Assembly (NCBI GenBank): GCA_000827205.1
Contig: KN832573.1
Location: 343,610 to 407,609, forward strand
Reading direction: 5' to 3'
Origin: Plicaturopsis crispa FD-325 SS-3
Lineage: Eukaryota > Basidiomycota > Agaricomycetes > Amylocorticiales > Amylocorticiaceae
DNA: 64,000 nt
The notes beneath the pieces were generated by a model. That model had not been told where the DNA came from. It saw only the letters and a list, made by a program, of their open reading frames with translations, and searched no databases. Within the stretch, counting starts at the first letter, position 1. Each line of letters opens with the position of its first letter. Positions 23,558-35,216 of the stretch are shown here, piece by piece. Made by a program: the position numbers and the translations under genes.

Positions 23558-25315
23558 ATGGCGGGGGACACTACAATCGATGACCCTACACGGGAGCAGC
23601 TTGTTTTAATGTGAATACCTTGATATTATATCTCTCTCTGTCGCACTGGCATATACCAACCCCCTGCCATACGACGCTAGTGCTGCACCTTATGTAAGCA
23701 TACAATTATTTGCCCCTAAATGACAGCGTACTGAGATTGGCTACTGACAGCTCCTGGGGACATTGTTCAACGGGATTCTTCTGGGCTGCCTCAGGTGCGT
23801 GCCACCACGGTATCTGCATGTGTATGGATAAGGTCAACAATCTTCACGTAGCGTGCAACTATGTGCGTACCTATTTTCTCACCATGATCGCCAGTTATGT
23901 GTATTCTCCAATGACCCTTACCCATAGATCTATACTCGATTTCAAATAGCAAGGACAGAGTGGGCACAAATCTTCTTGGCGAGTACAAGATCCTCATTGC
24001 TCAATTGTCTGTGAAGCGAACCGCCGCGTTGATCGATGTTTGCCTTTCTCTCCAGTTTACACATTGTATATCATCGACCTCGCGCAAACGGCAATTACGG
24101 TGTACTGTACATGGCAGCAAGTCATATGGACACAAGGACCCTACGAAAGTATGCCCGGCTTCCTCTGGTCCCTCAGTGTATCGCAACTGCTCGCAGGCGT
24201 CGGTGAGTATCTATTTCTGGTCATTTATAAAGCTTACTTCTTTATACCGTTAGTGTCATTCATAACCCAATGTTTCTTTGGATGGTGATTCATATTGCGA
24301 TCCTGATGGCAAAAAAACCACATGGACCGGTGCATGTTAGGAGGATCTGGGTCCTCAAAAACACGTCGCTCATGCGAAAACTTAGCATGTGTATCTTCAC
24401 GGTAGAGCTCACAATACTACACACTATTTTATTATATCTACTGATACAGTCGTAGTTTGCAGTCATGCAGTTCGCATCAACGATCGCGTTGGCTGCTATA
24501 ACACTACTCAATAGTTACAGCAGGGTGCACCTTGCCTTACTTTCTCACATTTTCACACCACGTATTCTAATTTATGCTGTGATGCTGTGCAGGAGGCCGT
24601 GATCGAGCAAGGGGTAGTCACTATGGTGCGCGTGCTATCACTGCGGCGCGTTGCATGCCTATATACCTGACATGTGTATCGTCCTCTTAGATGATGCTCA
24701 TAGCAAGCTTTATCTGTGATATCCTCATAGCAGGGTGTCAATTGCACATTGTATGCGCTCGTTTCTTCTGTAGAGGAGTACTCGTAGCTGATATGCTTTC
24801 AGTTCAAGCAAGCCCGCTCTCAGACGTTGATTAAGAAAACTGCAACCATGCTTACAAAACTTGTTGCCGTTACAGTGCAGACTGGCTTTATTACTGCTGT
24901 CGCGGCGGGCTTGCAGCTCGTCGCATTTCTTCTCAATGGACTTTCCCCCAACCAGTACAACATTATGTTCTCGTTTCTGCTCGGGAAGCTCTACTCAAAT
25001 GTGCTCCTCGCGACCCTGAATGCGCGCACGGCTATGACGCGTCTCGCAGCCACCGAAGTGATCTCCGGCATGACAATGGAGTCGGGTGAAGGAATGGTGT
25101 TCAGGGCTGCGCCGCGGGGCATTAGCCAGAGAACCATGCCCAGCGAACTCGTATCTACACCGGAGGGCGAGAACGCTACTAGTAATGATGAACCCTCCGC
25201 GGTCAGTGTCTCTAACTTTGATATACCAGGAAAGATCATTCTAAAATATCCTGAGTAGACGACGAAAGAGAATGCCGACACCGACATTGGCATTCATCTC
25301 CGAGTCCATGTGTGA
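23558..25315 (+). CDS. DUF6534 membrane protein, array copy 4
   Basis: It starts MAGDTTIDDPTREQLVLM and ends at TGA 25313-25315. Family exons are all present: the short APY exon; LLGTLFNGILLGCLR; DLYSISNSKDRVGTNLL; VYTLYIIDLAQTAITVYCTW with GPYESMPGFLWSLSVSQL; RRIWVLKNTSLMRKLSMCIF; FAVMQFASTIALAAITLL; MMLIASFICDILIAGCQLHI; and VTVQTGFITAVAAGLQLVAF to FLLGKLYSNVLLATLNAR. The terminal exon is TTKENADTDIGIHLRVHV. The intron after TNLL starts with GCGAGT (23979), not GT. No stop or frameshift is required to read the gene. It is a predicted seven-helix membrane protein of unknown function and shares its promoter and upstream flank with copy 3. Confidence 0.74.
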
Positions 25316-28300
25316 AGTCTTCTTCGTTTGGCGACGTCGATAGCCGCACTGGCGCAGTCTGTGCCTCAAGTCTTTGAAGTCCCTCATACCTACACACGTA
25401 TCGTATCGTCCGCTGTACTTACAAGTTTCCCTTTTCTCTGGGTAAAGCGTAGAATGAAGTGCTGGAGTAATTTATGTGCATGCATTTGTATATGTACTGC
25501 CCACAGTAACGAATTTGTATACTCTATTTATTTATTTATTGATGCACCTTCTGCAACGAAGGAGGGGCGCAAACGTAGCCCGAGTGAACAAGAACGATGA
25601 AAATCGGACGGCTAACGGACGATATGGTTAATGACTTGATGAAGCGAGGACTACCGAGGATAAGGGGCTCGAGACAGGGAACAGCGAAGTTGAGGGCGAA
25701 AAATACGGAACAACGAGGTGCGGATGACATCTGAACGCCAGCGCGGTGGCTAAAGAATGAGCCCCAACCATGCCCACAGGGCAAGAGCGAAGAACGTGTT
25801 GCAAATATTGGGCAAACACGAGAGAAATCGTGGGCGGGGACGGCAAGAGGGCAGAGAGCTGATAAAAGGGATAGGGAGGGGAGTGAGATACGAGGACGCA
25901 GCCGCCGCGGAGGTAGCGAGCACATACGGGATGACTAAAACCATTTACGGAGAGAGTTGCAGGAAACGGGGTCGCAGAAGTCGCGAGAGAGGAAGACATG
26001 ATAAAACGTAGCAAACACAGCAACACGAGGAGAGAAGGGAGAAATACCAACTTCGGAAGGACAGCGAGAGAAAAGAAAGTCAACGAGGTCGCACCTGGAG
26101 CGCAACCTTCACCAACGCGAACGCGGGCCGGGCAGTCTCGGAGTGCAAGAGCGCGTGTGCGAGCGGGAGTGGACATGCCCGTGCGTTTGTAGGGGCGTAG
26201 AGTGCCAGACGTAGGGTATGTTTTTGTAAGTATCGGGATGTGTGTGCGTGATCTTGACGACGAGGCTGAGGCGCCAGTGGGGGTGGCTTGCATGCACTCA
26301 GGCTCGACAGCGGCGATGCATCCGATTTTGGTGCGAGGGCAGATCATTGGGCAGATCTGGGCACAGAGCAGGAAGAATACAGTTGTGGTGCAGCCGGCGA
26401 GAGAGATTCAGATGTGGCAGAGCAGTGGCAGCCATTTGTGATCCACTTTGTTACCATCTGCAGTGTCCTCAGGCTCATGAGCGAAACCCGCTAAGCCTAG
26501 GGCTGAGAGAACATCAATACTCAAACGTATTTTAGACATTGGATAGGCCTGCTCACCTGCACAAGTATTGTGTGTAGTCTTTCCTGTTTATATGCAACAG
26601 TATGCAAATTGCGCGAGCCGCGCTGTCGTGCCAGCTGGAATGCCAAACAATTCCGAGTGAGTCGAGACATCGGCTGCTGCTAAGCGCCCGTTAGCATGGC
26701 CGACGTGGCATTGATAGTAGGTTATATATCCTAGCTTAGCGGTTGAACATGATTTACAAGGAGCTGCAGGATGTAGCTCAGGCCCAGCTGGAGAATTTCG
26801 GGAAACAACGAAAGATATTGAGCGTTGAGTGTGAACCTCATCCTAATCCATAATAACCCCTGTCTTTGGGAGACCGCCCCAGAGAGCGGCGCCGGGTGCA
26901 CCCTGGTGCACCCTGCACCGACGCCCGCCGCCCCGACGCCCGTCTTTACATGCTGTCCTGGTTCACGCGTCCACGAGTCGCGGCGGAGACTCTTCAAACA
27001 ATCTTGGTCCTCAAAAAATGCGTGCTGGTATTAGCGCGCTCAGGATACCCGGTGTCGTTCACGTAGCGTCCGCACGCGCGTATATCAGTCCTCTGGTTCC
27101 AGATCTCGAGTCAGTGGTGGTGTCCAGTTGTATACCGTGGGCCCGGGTGCGCTCGGCAGAGGCTTCCCGTGAGTTCGAGTGTCTCTTGTACCGTCTGTCT
27201 GTGATACTGAAATTTTGCCACTCGGTTCTTCCTCGTCAAAGTTATGTATTTGACCGTCCCGCGGACGTGGACCCGACCGCACTCTATTCTAGTAGCGATG
27301 TCACAGTCTACGCAATTTTCGCTCGCCATTTCTCTTCGGCTATATGACATGCAAGTCCAGACTCCAAACTACCAGTGCCCTCGTTCTATACGGTACGCAC
27401 TGGCCGATCGTGCATGCTACGTCTTCACTCGCACTCAAAAACACTCCTCGTTCGAGCCTTGACGTCCTTTTCCTCTCGTGCTAGTACGACAGAATCGCTT
27501 TCATCTGCCGAAAAAGCCGTATCTACTTAGGACTCATTGGACATGCTCCTGGTCTCGTGTTCTGTTTGCGCAAAGGCGCAGTTTGTCCACCACACGAGAC
27601 ATATCTTTCCTCGAACGAGGCATGGAACATTTCGTGTGCTTAACTCTTCCCAAACTTAGCTATCTCGGACTCGTCTCGGATCTGTTTGTGCCTCTCCTCG
27701 ATTTCGGCAGGGCATTACCTCAATCGTGGTCGTGCTGCTTTTAATACGGCTGTTCCCTTATACCACCCGTCCACCTGGCTAGCAGCCCCACCGCAGCCTC
27801 ATCTCCGCGACTCACCGTGAAGAGGCACTAGTTCTACAAAGGCCACGGCCCTGCACTCTACGAGCAGTGTCTGACACATATAGCCAGATCATGCACGCAT
27901 GCGCGCCGCTCGCCCTTGTTCTTGTCCACACTATCTTTACATCCGCGTGCCTCTTTGCAATCAGAGTGGCAATATGTCCGTCGATCTGTTCTGGCTATCT
28001 ATATCCCATACTGCCCCCCAGTGTCCGTCCCCAAGATTAACCGTGTCGATACATAACCATCGACGCTCGCATCTTGCCTCGCTGATGTGTCATTTATCTT
28101 GGGACATCGGGGCCTTGGGTTTGTTACAGGTGAAGGCTTATTTTCACCTCGTTCTTCCACGCTAATGGAGGTGCATACTCATTTATATAGCTTACCTCTC
28201 ACCCGGTCGAGCACCAACGGTTCCTACCGAGATCGCTGCACGAGCATTGTGCTCTTCGCATGCCCTTGCGATACGTCGATCACGTCCCAGACACATTTAT

Positions 28301-28530
28301 CGTGCTTCGCTGGCTCCCAACTGGCTCCAGTTCCTCTTGGCCCCTCAAATACCAACACGCCATCTCGTTTCTATCGTATCTTCTCGATATCGAGAGCGGA
28401 ATTGTAACGGTAGCTTACGGTAGTCATGAACACTCATCGGGTCAGTCTGCATGATCATCGCTGTCGTCTAAACCTGTTCTGATGGATAAAACTCTGGTAG
28501 TAGCAATGGCATGTACAATGTACTCTAGAT
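25316..28530. other. Gene-poor spacer, 3.2 kb
   Basis: A long minus-strand frame at 25628-26347 (239 codons) includes a hydrophobic, Ser/Pro-rich stretch, but no known motif or splice chain backs it up. Downstream, 26530-28530 shows only short frames. A GC-rich segment with GGTGCACCCTGGTGCACCCTGCACC (about 26891-26917) is a small direct and inverted repeat. I see no tRNA or rRNA. Confidence 0.4.
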
Positions 28531-28535
28531 TATGC

Positions 28536-28586
28536 CATATAAAAGGCACGCATGTCGCATCCGTATTCTTTGTACTCTAGCCGCGG
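28536..28586 (+). promoter_or_regulatory. Core promoter of DUF6534 copy 5
   Basis: A strong CCATATAAAAGGC box is followed about 35 bp later by TACTCTAGCCG, the same downstream element found before copies 3 and 4. The ATG is about 100 bp from the TATA box. Confidence 0.6.
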
Positions 28587-28637
28587 TTGGCCCCTACCTT
28601 CGAACTGCACGCACTACGTCTCCGACTGTACGACCCT

Positions 28638-30390
28638 ATGTCTTCCACCACTATAATCAGTGCCCCTACGCAGGAGCAACTCGTGTCAGGGTGAGTATCG
28701 TTATGTCTCTTTCTAATTCCCTATGATAACATCTCAATTTTCTCTCCTTGAAACCCGATCTCAGTCTTGCGCCATATGTGAGCATCGAATGGTTTTCCCG
28801 CAAGTTACGTTGCACTGAGACCTCGCAAAGCTCCTGGGAACTTCGTTCAACAGTATTCTCCTGGGATGCCTTAGGTACGTCACGCCGTGTCTCCGTGTGT
28901 GCGGGCGATCTAAACGACCTCTACGCAGTGTGCAACTTTGTGCGTGCCTGTTCTTCTACTGCGATCGTCACCAGTGCTACGGCTCATTGAAAGACTTTCG
29001 CTCGTAGACATATACTCAATCTCGAGTCACGGCGACAGAACTGGTACCAAGGTTCTCGGCGAGTACAGTGTTCCACCTTCCGCAGTTGACTGTCTGCGGT
29101 CAATCTTGCTAATCAAGCTTTGTCAAATCCTCGCAGTTTACTCTGTGTATATCCTCGACCTTGCGCAGACTGCAGTCACCATGTATTGTGCGTGGTTACA
29201 GCTTGTATGGGCACAGGGACCCTATGAAAGCCTGTCCGCCTTCGACTCGTCGCTTGGCGTATTGCAGCTGCTCGCAGGCATCGGTGAGTTCTCTTCTGCG
29301 CAGCCTGAGCATCTGACATGACAATTTTTCGTGTACTGCGCACTGTCAGTATCATGCATAACCCAGTGTTTCTTTGCACGGTACGTTTTCTCCGTCTTTG
29401 TACCGTTGATTTGATCGTTCAAATCAAATCTGTCTCACAGAAGAATTTGGATCCTCGAGAACACGCTGGTGTTGCGCAGGCTTGTCACCTGTATTGTCAT
29501 GGTATGTCTCTCGATACTACCCGGCTATATTTTCTGACACGACCATAGCTTGCAGCTCTGCAATGTGCATCAGCAGTCGCATATTCTTCCATTATAATAC
29601 TAGATACGGTAAGGCTGAGTCTCTACCACCGTATCATCTAATATTCTTACTATACTGTCATGCTTTACAGATCACTAGCACAGCTGCTCGCATTACAGTC
29701 CCAACCGTACGCTCCTTGTCAATACGTTGCAAGCCGCGTATTAAGTTACCTGACATGTGTAATGCACTACTAGATTTGGCTCACAGGAAGCTTCATCTGC
29801 GATGCCCTCATTGCAGGTTCTCTCTTGTACATCGTACGCAATATCTCTCGAGAACGTGGAGAAGCACTCACGATGATCCACTTGTAGTTCTTCAAAGCCC
29901 GCTCCGAAACGCAAATCAGGAGAACGACCACCCTGCTCACGAAACTCATCAAGGTGACGGTCGAAACCGGGTTCATCACCGCCGTCGTCGCGGGCCTGCA
30001 GCTCATCGCCTATCTGCTCGACATCGCGGTCCCCAACCAGTACTACGTGATGTTCTCGCTCCTGCTCGGGAAACTCTACTCGAACGTGCTGCTCGCGACC
30101 CTGAATGCGCGCACCGTCACGGTCCGCGTGGACGGTAACGAAGTAGGCACGGACGTGGCAACGAAATTTAGTCAGGGCATCGTGTTTAGAGCCGCGCCGC
30201 CGTGCAGCACCCAGGCGACCACCCTCAGCGCACTTGTGTCCTCGTCGGAGGACGCTGCCGCTAGCAATGGCCCCGTCGCGGTAAGCTAGTCTCATTAGAT
30301 CCTACCCGGTAGAAATGATACTGATACACATACACTTCACTTATTATCTAGCCCTCGAAAGAGCATGCTGATGGCCGTCTCCATGTTTGA
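28638..30390 (+). CDS. DUF6534 membrane protein, array copy 5
   Basis: It starts MSSTTIISAPTQEQLVSG and ends at TGA 30388-30390. Exons: the LAPY mini-exon; LLGTSFNSILLGCLR; DIYSISSHGDRTGTKVL; VYSVYILDLAQTAVTMYCAW with AQGPYESLSAFDSSLGVL; RRIWILENTLVLRRLVTCIV; LAALQCASAVAYSSIIIL; IWLTGSFICDALIAGSLLYI; and TVETGFITAVVAGLQLIAYL to LLLGKLYSNVLLATLNAR; then the terminal PSKEHADGRLHV. All features of DUF6534 are present. The intron after TKVL has a GC donor (29059). In this copy alone that 78 bp intron is also an open frame divisible by three, so retention would insert 26 residues without a stop. It is a predicted membrane protein with no assigned function. Confidence 0.74.
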
Positions 30391-31115
30391 GGTAGCCTGA
30401 CCTATCTTGCACCGATGGACACCGCGCCGTTGACCGAGTGTGTTCCTCTGGGTCTTTTCTTTGACATTGTCTCTTTGTATATCGTTCCGACGAAGCTGCT
30501 GATTAACTTATGTGTTTGTATATGTACCACTGGCTCAAACCTGGTTATTTGAATCGTTTGATTGGGACAAGGCGCGTACAGTTTGCACCAGGCCAACGTT
30601 GAACTCCCGTCGCATATTTCGAACTGTCCGGCTCACACACAAGTCGACATGAGTTTACGCGTTAACCAGGCGTTCATTTCTTGCGGCCAAATGCATGATG
30701 GAATAGTAACTTAGAGTCCGCCCATCTGCAAGCGTGCTTGTCTTCCTAGACGACGCCACACTGAAGCCATACCATTTTGAAATCCGGCCCCGCGTTCTCC
30801 GCGGAGGGTCAAGAGAATCTTTTGGGGGCATTGCGATCCATGCGTCGGCAGCATCTCCGCCACCTGCCAAACGTGATATGTATCGCTGGATGGAATAATC
30901 AGCCGCGCGCAGAGGAAGTCCAAACATATCCACACACCACTGTGAGAGCTTGAACGTGACATCTACAACGGCGTACACAGTCGAGTCGCGACCGTAGAAC
31001 GCACAGGGAATCCAGTGCGGTGGATACCTATACAATATTTCTACAGACGCGAGTTTAGAGCGTAGCCCAATAACGTTGACAGAGACACTCACGGACAAAG
31101 ATACAGCGACGCGAT
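30391..31115. other. Convergent spacer
   Basis: This lies between DUF6534 copy 5 and the BTB gene, tail to tail. A minus-strand open frame (30655-31215, 186 codons) overlaps the BTB 3' end in another frame. It has no known motif and is probably chance or an alternative tail of the BTB gene. Confidence 0.35.
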
Positions 31116-32160
31116 CTAGATACGCTTCCAACCAGCTAAGCCAAAGGTATCTGGGAGTTCGGCCCAAAACTTGCTGCGACGTGAGTCGTGCTCTTTTCGG
31201 GCATGTACGAGACACTCGTCACACAATACTGAGTCCCACTTGCTGTTCCAAGCGAAAAGTGGAGAGCACAAGGGGAGATCGTCTCGAATGTGATCGGAGG
31301 CCTTTTGAAAAAGCTCCCCGCAAACGTCTGGATCCCTGCATTGTGTCGCGCCCAGGGAGACCTTCCGGTCCATCCACATAAATGCAGTGTGTGTATACCA
31401 TTCGGTCGCATACTGCATGCCGATTATCGCGACCTTTTGGTCGTGCGGGGATAACTTTTTGACCTTGCCTGTCGCGCGACAGGGGATGCCGTCGAGAATT
31501 TGCGCGATCCGGTAGTGCTCAATGCAATAGTAGAACGCGACGGGCAAGATACTCTGGATGTCAAGCTCTCGCGCCAAGTTGACGACGTCGAAGTGAAAGC
31601 CGTCATAACTGAATATTCGGGGAACGTCATTTGTATCGTACCCTTTGAGCGTATTGGGAAGCTCGTCCGTGAGGCATTTGAGTGCCTTCTCGTATAAATG
31701 CTGGATCTCGTATTTCTTGCTGACGCGCAATATAGACGCAACGACGCGGAACGGCTGCATTTTGTCGGTGTCAAAGTATCTGCGACACCGGCACAGTCAT
31801 TTAGTTTGAGCAAACTCGGTCGTATGGCTTCTATGCGACTCACCGCCTGTCGTAGAGCGCGCGCAGCACCGACTCCAAGTCCTCCGCGGAGTCGTGCAGC
31901 AACACCAGCGGGCAATCCTCGACGCTCTCCTCACCGCGCGACTCTCCGATACTGAGCATGTCCTCGAAGATAGGCGAATTCTGCGCGAGGATGGTGTGAT
32001 GGACGCGAAAACGCGTGTTCGCAGCCTGAAGCACGATGCTGCCGTCCTGGTACCATACGGTGCTCGAATTTGTCGCGTTGAGAATGGGGGGTTGTTCGTC
32101 GTCAGATGCGTCGGTCCTCGTGCGTTTTGGCGGACGTGTACTTGGGCCAGAGGAAGCCAT
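31116..32160 (-). CDS. BTB/POZ domain protein 1
   Basis: Two exons (31844-32160 and 31116-31779) join in frame across a 64 bp intron to give 326 residues. The N-terminus is short and basic (PPKRTRTD). A BTB domain follows: VWYQDGSIVLQAANTRFRVH, HTILAQNSPIFEDMLSIG, DCPLVLLHDSAEDLESVLRA, then LRVSKKYEIQHLYEKAL. In Agaricomycetes such proteins form large families; BTB domains mediate dimerisation and can link substrates to cullin-3 ligases, but no partner domain is visible here. The C-terminal half (VVNLARELDIQSILPVAFYY, then a Cys-containing CGELFQKASD and CDECLVHARK region) is a conserved extension shared with the second BTB gene at 56748-58038. No disabling change was seen. The gene sits inside the DUF6534 array on the opposite strand. 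Confidence 0.85.
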
Positions 32161-32689
32161 CGCGACGCTGCTCGAACTCCTTGCACAAAAAAGTAGGACA
32201 TAGTACTTGAGCAGCGAGGTGGTAAGGATTCCGTCCAGCCAGTGCCACTTGCCGGATGCCGGCTCGGAAGCACGCCACGTGGACTTGGTGGCGCGCAAGT
32301 ACAATCGCCGCCGCCGCCTCGACTTTCTCGACTTTCGACGACAACGACGAATATACCGTCCATCTATCGCCCTGTCTGGAGAGCGCTATATCCGGCTATC
32401 GAGTCCTTCATCGGACCTGAGCTCATGGCTTGACCAATGTCAAGCAAGTTGAATCTATCAGTACTTTGGACGTCTTCATGCCAGTGTCTGATACCGCTGC
32501 ACTGTTTGCCTCAGTCGTCCGACTCGGAGCGGATACGCGCGGGCCATTTCAAGGTGTGTCTCTCTCATGTGAACTCGCTTGGAGACTACAATTTGGGTCC
32601 GCACACGAACGCATAGACTTTGTCGAGGAGCGGTATGCATCAGTCTAAGGACGCCTGACCGGGAGATTCTACGACGACATCTGCAGGAG
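32161..32689. other. Spacer between the BTB gene and a truncated DUF6534 copy
   Basis: It should hold the BTB promoter. No homology to the 5' half of DUF6534 genes is visible here, which marks the truncation point of the next feature near 32685. Confidence 0.45.
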
Positions 32690-33635
32690 AATCTGGATCT
32701 TCAAGGACACGTCGGTTATGCGCAAACTTGTCGTCTGCGTTGTCGCGGTGTGTTTTGGCACACTGTCCTACCTACCATATGCCAACATGATTTCGGCTTG
32801 CGGTTATACAATGTTCATCAGCCGTCGCGTATGCTGCAATACTAATGCTCAATATTGGGGTGCATTGCAGTTTATACTATCTTCACGTACTCACTCCTGA
32901 TGACACTGTTGCTTTTCCTCAGAACGCCAAAGCAGCATTCGCGATTCCGACCGTGCGTTTCTGACCTACATTGCATCAGAAAAGTGTGTGGACCCAACGG
33001 ACGCATTTTTCCCATAGATGTTTCTCATAGGAAGCTTCAAGTGTGCACCCTCATGGCAGGATGGCTCCTGTACATCGTACGCACAATTTCTCCTTTACCG
33101 CAGATAAATGCGCTTACCTACCATTGGTACATTTCCAGCTCTTCAAAGCCCGCTCCCAGACGCAGAACAAGAGCGCCGCGACCATCCTCACGAGGCTCCT
33201 CAGCGTGACGGTGCATACCGGGTTCGCCACCGCCGTCGCGGCAGGCCTGCAACTCGTCGCCCATATCCTTAGCCTCGTCGCCGCAAACCAGTACCGACTC
33301 ATGTTCTCGCTTTTTATTGGCAAGGTGTACGCGAACGTGCTGCTCGCGACCCTGAATGCGCGCACAGTGCGGCCCGTGTTGCTGATAATGAGGTGAACTC
33401 GGACGCGACGGCGAAGTTCAGTCGGGGCATTGTGTTCAGGGTTGTGCCGCCGGGCAGCACTCAGGCTACTGTGCTCAGCAGACTCGTCTCTGCACCTGAG
33501 AGCGACGGCATCAGTACTGAAATGAACCTGCTGCGTTTGTGTCTATGATTATGGAAGAGGTCTTTCTAACATACATATTTTCTCCAGACGGCGAAAGAGC
33601 TTGCCGATGCTCATCGTATACCATCCCGTGTTTGA
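32690..33635 (+). pseudogene. 5'-truncated, frameshifted DUF6534 copy
   Basis: Homology to the array genes begins abruptly at the RRIWIFKDTSVMRKLVVCVV exon (about 32688). All earlier exons, including the start and the GPYES helix, are missing. The remaining order is normal: LFIGSFKCALMAGWLLYI-like exon, then LFKARSQTQNKSAATILTRL (about 33145), TVHTGFATAVAAGLQLVAHI and LFIGKVYANVLLATLNAR. Directly after LNART the frame shifts by one base relative to the paralogues, giving an early stop at ADNEV. The old frame then continues open to the conserved last exon (TAKELADAHRI, ending about 33635). So it is a partial copy that has lost its promoter and start and has decayed only mildly. Confidence 0.75.
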
Positions 33636-35216
33636 GGTTGCCCTCATCTTGCGGGAGCGAACGCCGCCTCGGCGTTGACGTGCCTGTACGTGTCCGCACA
33701 TGTATGTTTCTCTGGAAGTGCTCGTTTGCTCTGGGATGAGGCGGAATTCTCGACTAATTTATGCGCGTGTATATGCGTGGCACTGATGTCATCCCGCAGA
33801 TGTTTTCCGTTTTTTTTTGGTTGCCATTGTGCAGTCACTAGGTAGACCGTACCGACAACCTGGAGCAGAGTATACATCCGCGGTTTCAATCTACACATTT
33901 CTATGCTCACCACTGGCCAGTCGTCGACGATGCGGACCCTGCACGAACGGGTCTGGTGGGAAGGCCGGAAAGGATGTGAACAGTCACGTCTTCGGGCCCA
34001 TGTGTTCGTCACTCTAGTCACTTGAAACATAGATCACTCTTGCTGTGAGTACATTATGTCTTTACTATCACACCTCAATGTTAAAAATACAGTACTCCTT
34101 TGCTCCTTTCATCTCGCCGACACCGCCGACTCTGACAATCTATCTCTTCTTCCAGGAGATCATCCTTTCGTCAGTCTTGTGTTTTATTTACAGTGAAACA
34201 AAGTAGTCATGCTCACACGGTGCGTGGAGGATTCCCGTATGCTCGAGCGCCTCTCATGCTGTAGTATCACGGAGGTTCCACAACCCACAAACTGCTCGCG
34301 CACTGCGGCGCTCCGTACTAAGCGCCTGTTCTCTGAGTTGGCCTGTCTTTGGAGAACCCGGGCGTGCGCTCCCTTGAACCGGCCTTGTTGCATTGAATGG
34401 GCCCTCGACGCCAATTCACCCACTCATGGTCATGCCACGCGCCCCGAGGCAAAAAATCGAATACTTCGGTCTACTAAGCGCCCTCAAAATGAACTTCTAC
34501 GCACGTTTGCACGCGTCTACAGGTCTCATTGGCATTACGGTCCTGATGAAACTCTGACGGTTGACGGTACATTATCTCGCCATTCTTCAAAACCACCATT
34601 TATCTATAGCTCAAATCTTTATAGGTTGACTACCAATCCCCGAAGGCGCTTAAACGCTCGAATGCATCCACTCTTCTCAGCTTGAGCGCCTTCAGAGCCT
34701 TACACGATCACCTTTTGCATGCGCGTGCCGGCGATACGTCGAACAATGCTCGAAGGTTTTGGGATGTGTATATCATGTCCAACAAGGCTTAAAAATGTCT
34801 TCTTGGTCGTATTTCACTGGTCTGTGCATCCTAAACTTCATGTCAAAGTCTTGCGGAGACTGGACTCAATTCTGGCCTGATACTCTGCCGACACTCAACA
34901 CTCAGATACAGGTACGGCTGTATAACCCATAGGAGACGAATGTGGGTGTCGATGTGGAGCAGGTGTGAGTCTCATCACGAGCACAGAGTCCGTAATATTA
35001 ACAGCAGCTGGCGGCAATCCTGGCGCTCATCGAGGCAGTCCAAGCAACGACTATCGAGACATCTCCTGATTAAGAAGCTGGTAAATATGTTTATCTTGCT
35101 CCTGCCCTACAAATATCACTAATTGCTTATGCAGTTGTCTTTACTGCTCAAGGTGCTACCTGTCCCCGTCGATCCAGCGCCGCACTCAAATTTGTGCACC
35201 CACAGCGTACGCGGCC
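33636..35216. other. Spacer before DUF6534 copy 6
   Basis: The longest frame is 34209-34685 plus (158 codons), without a known domain. Around 34795-34911 a frame starting MSSWSYFTGLCILNFMSK is followed by a GT donor, but no continuation is clear. No TATA plus TACTCTAGCCG promoter of the kind seen before copies 3-5 was found. Confidence 0.35.

Noticed and set aside
25628-26347. 239-codon minus-strand ORF
   Set aside because: It has no motif, no splice chain and a composition like frame shadows elsewhere. Kept only as a note in the spacer entry.
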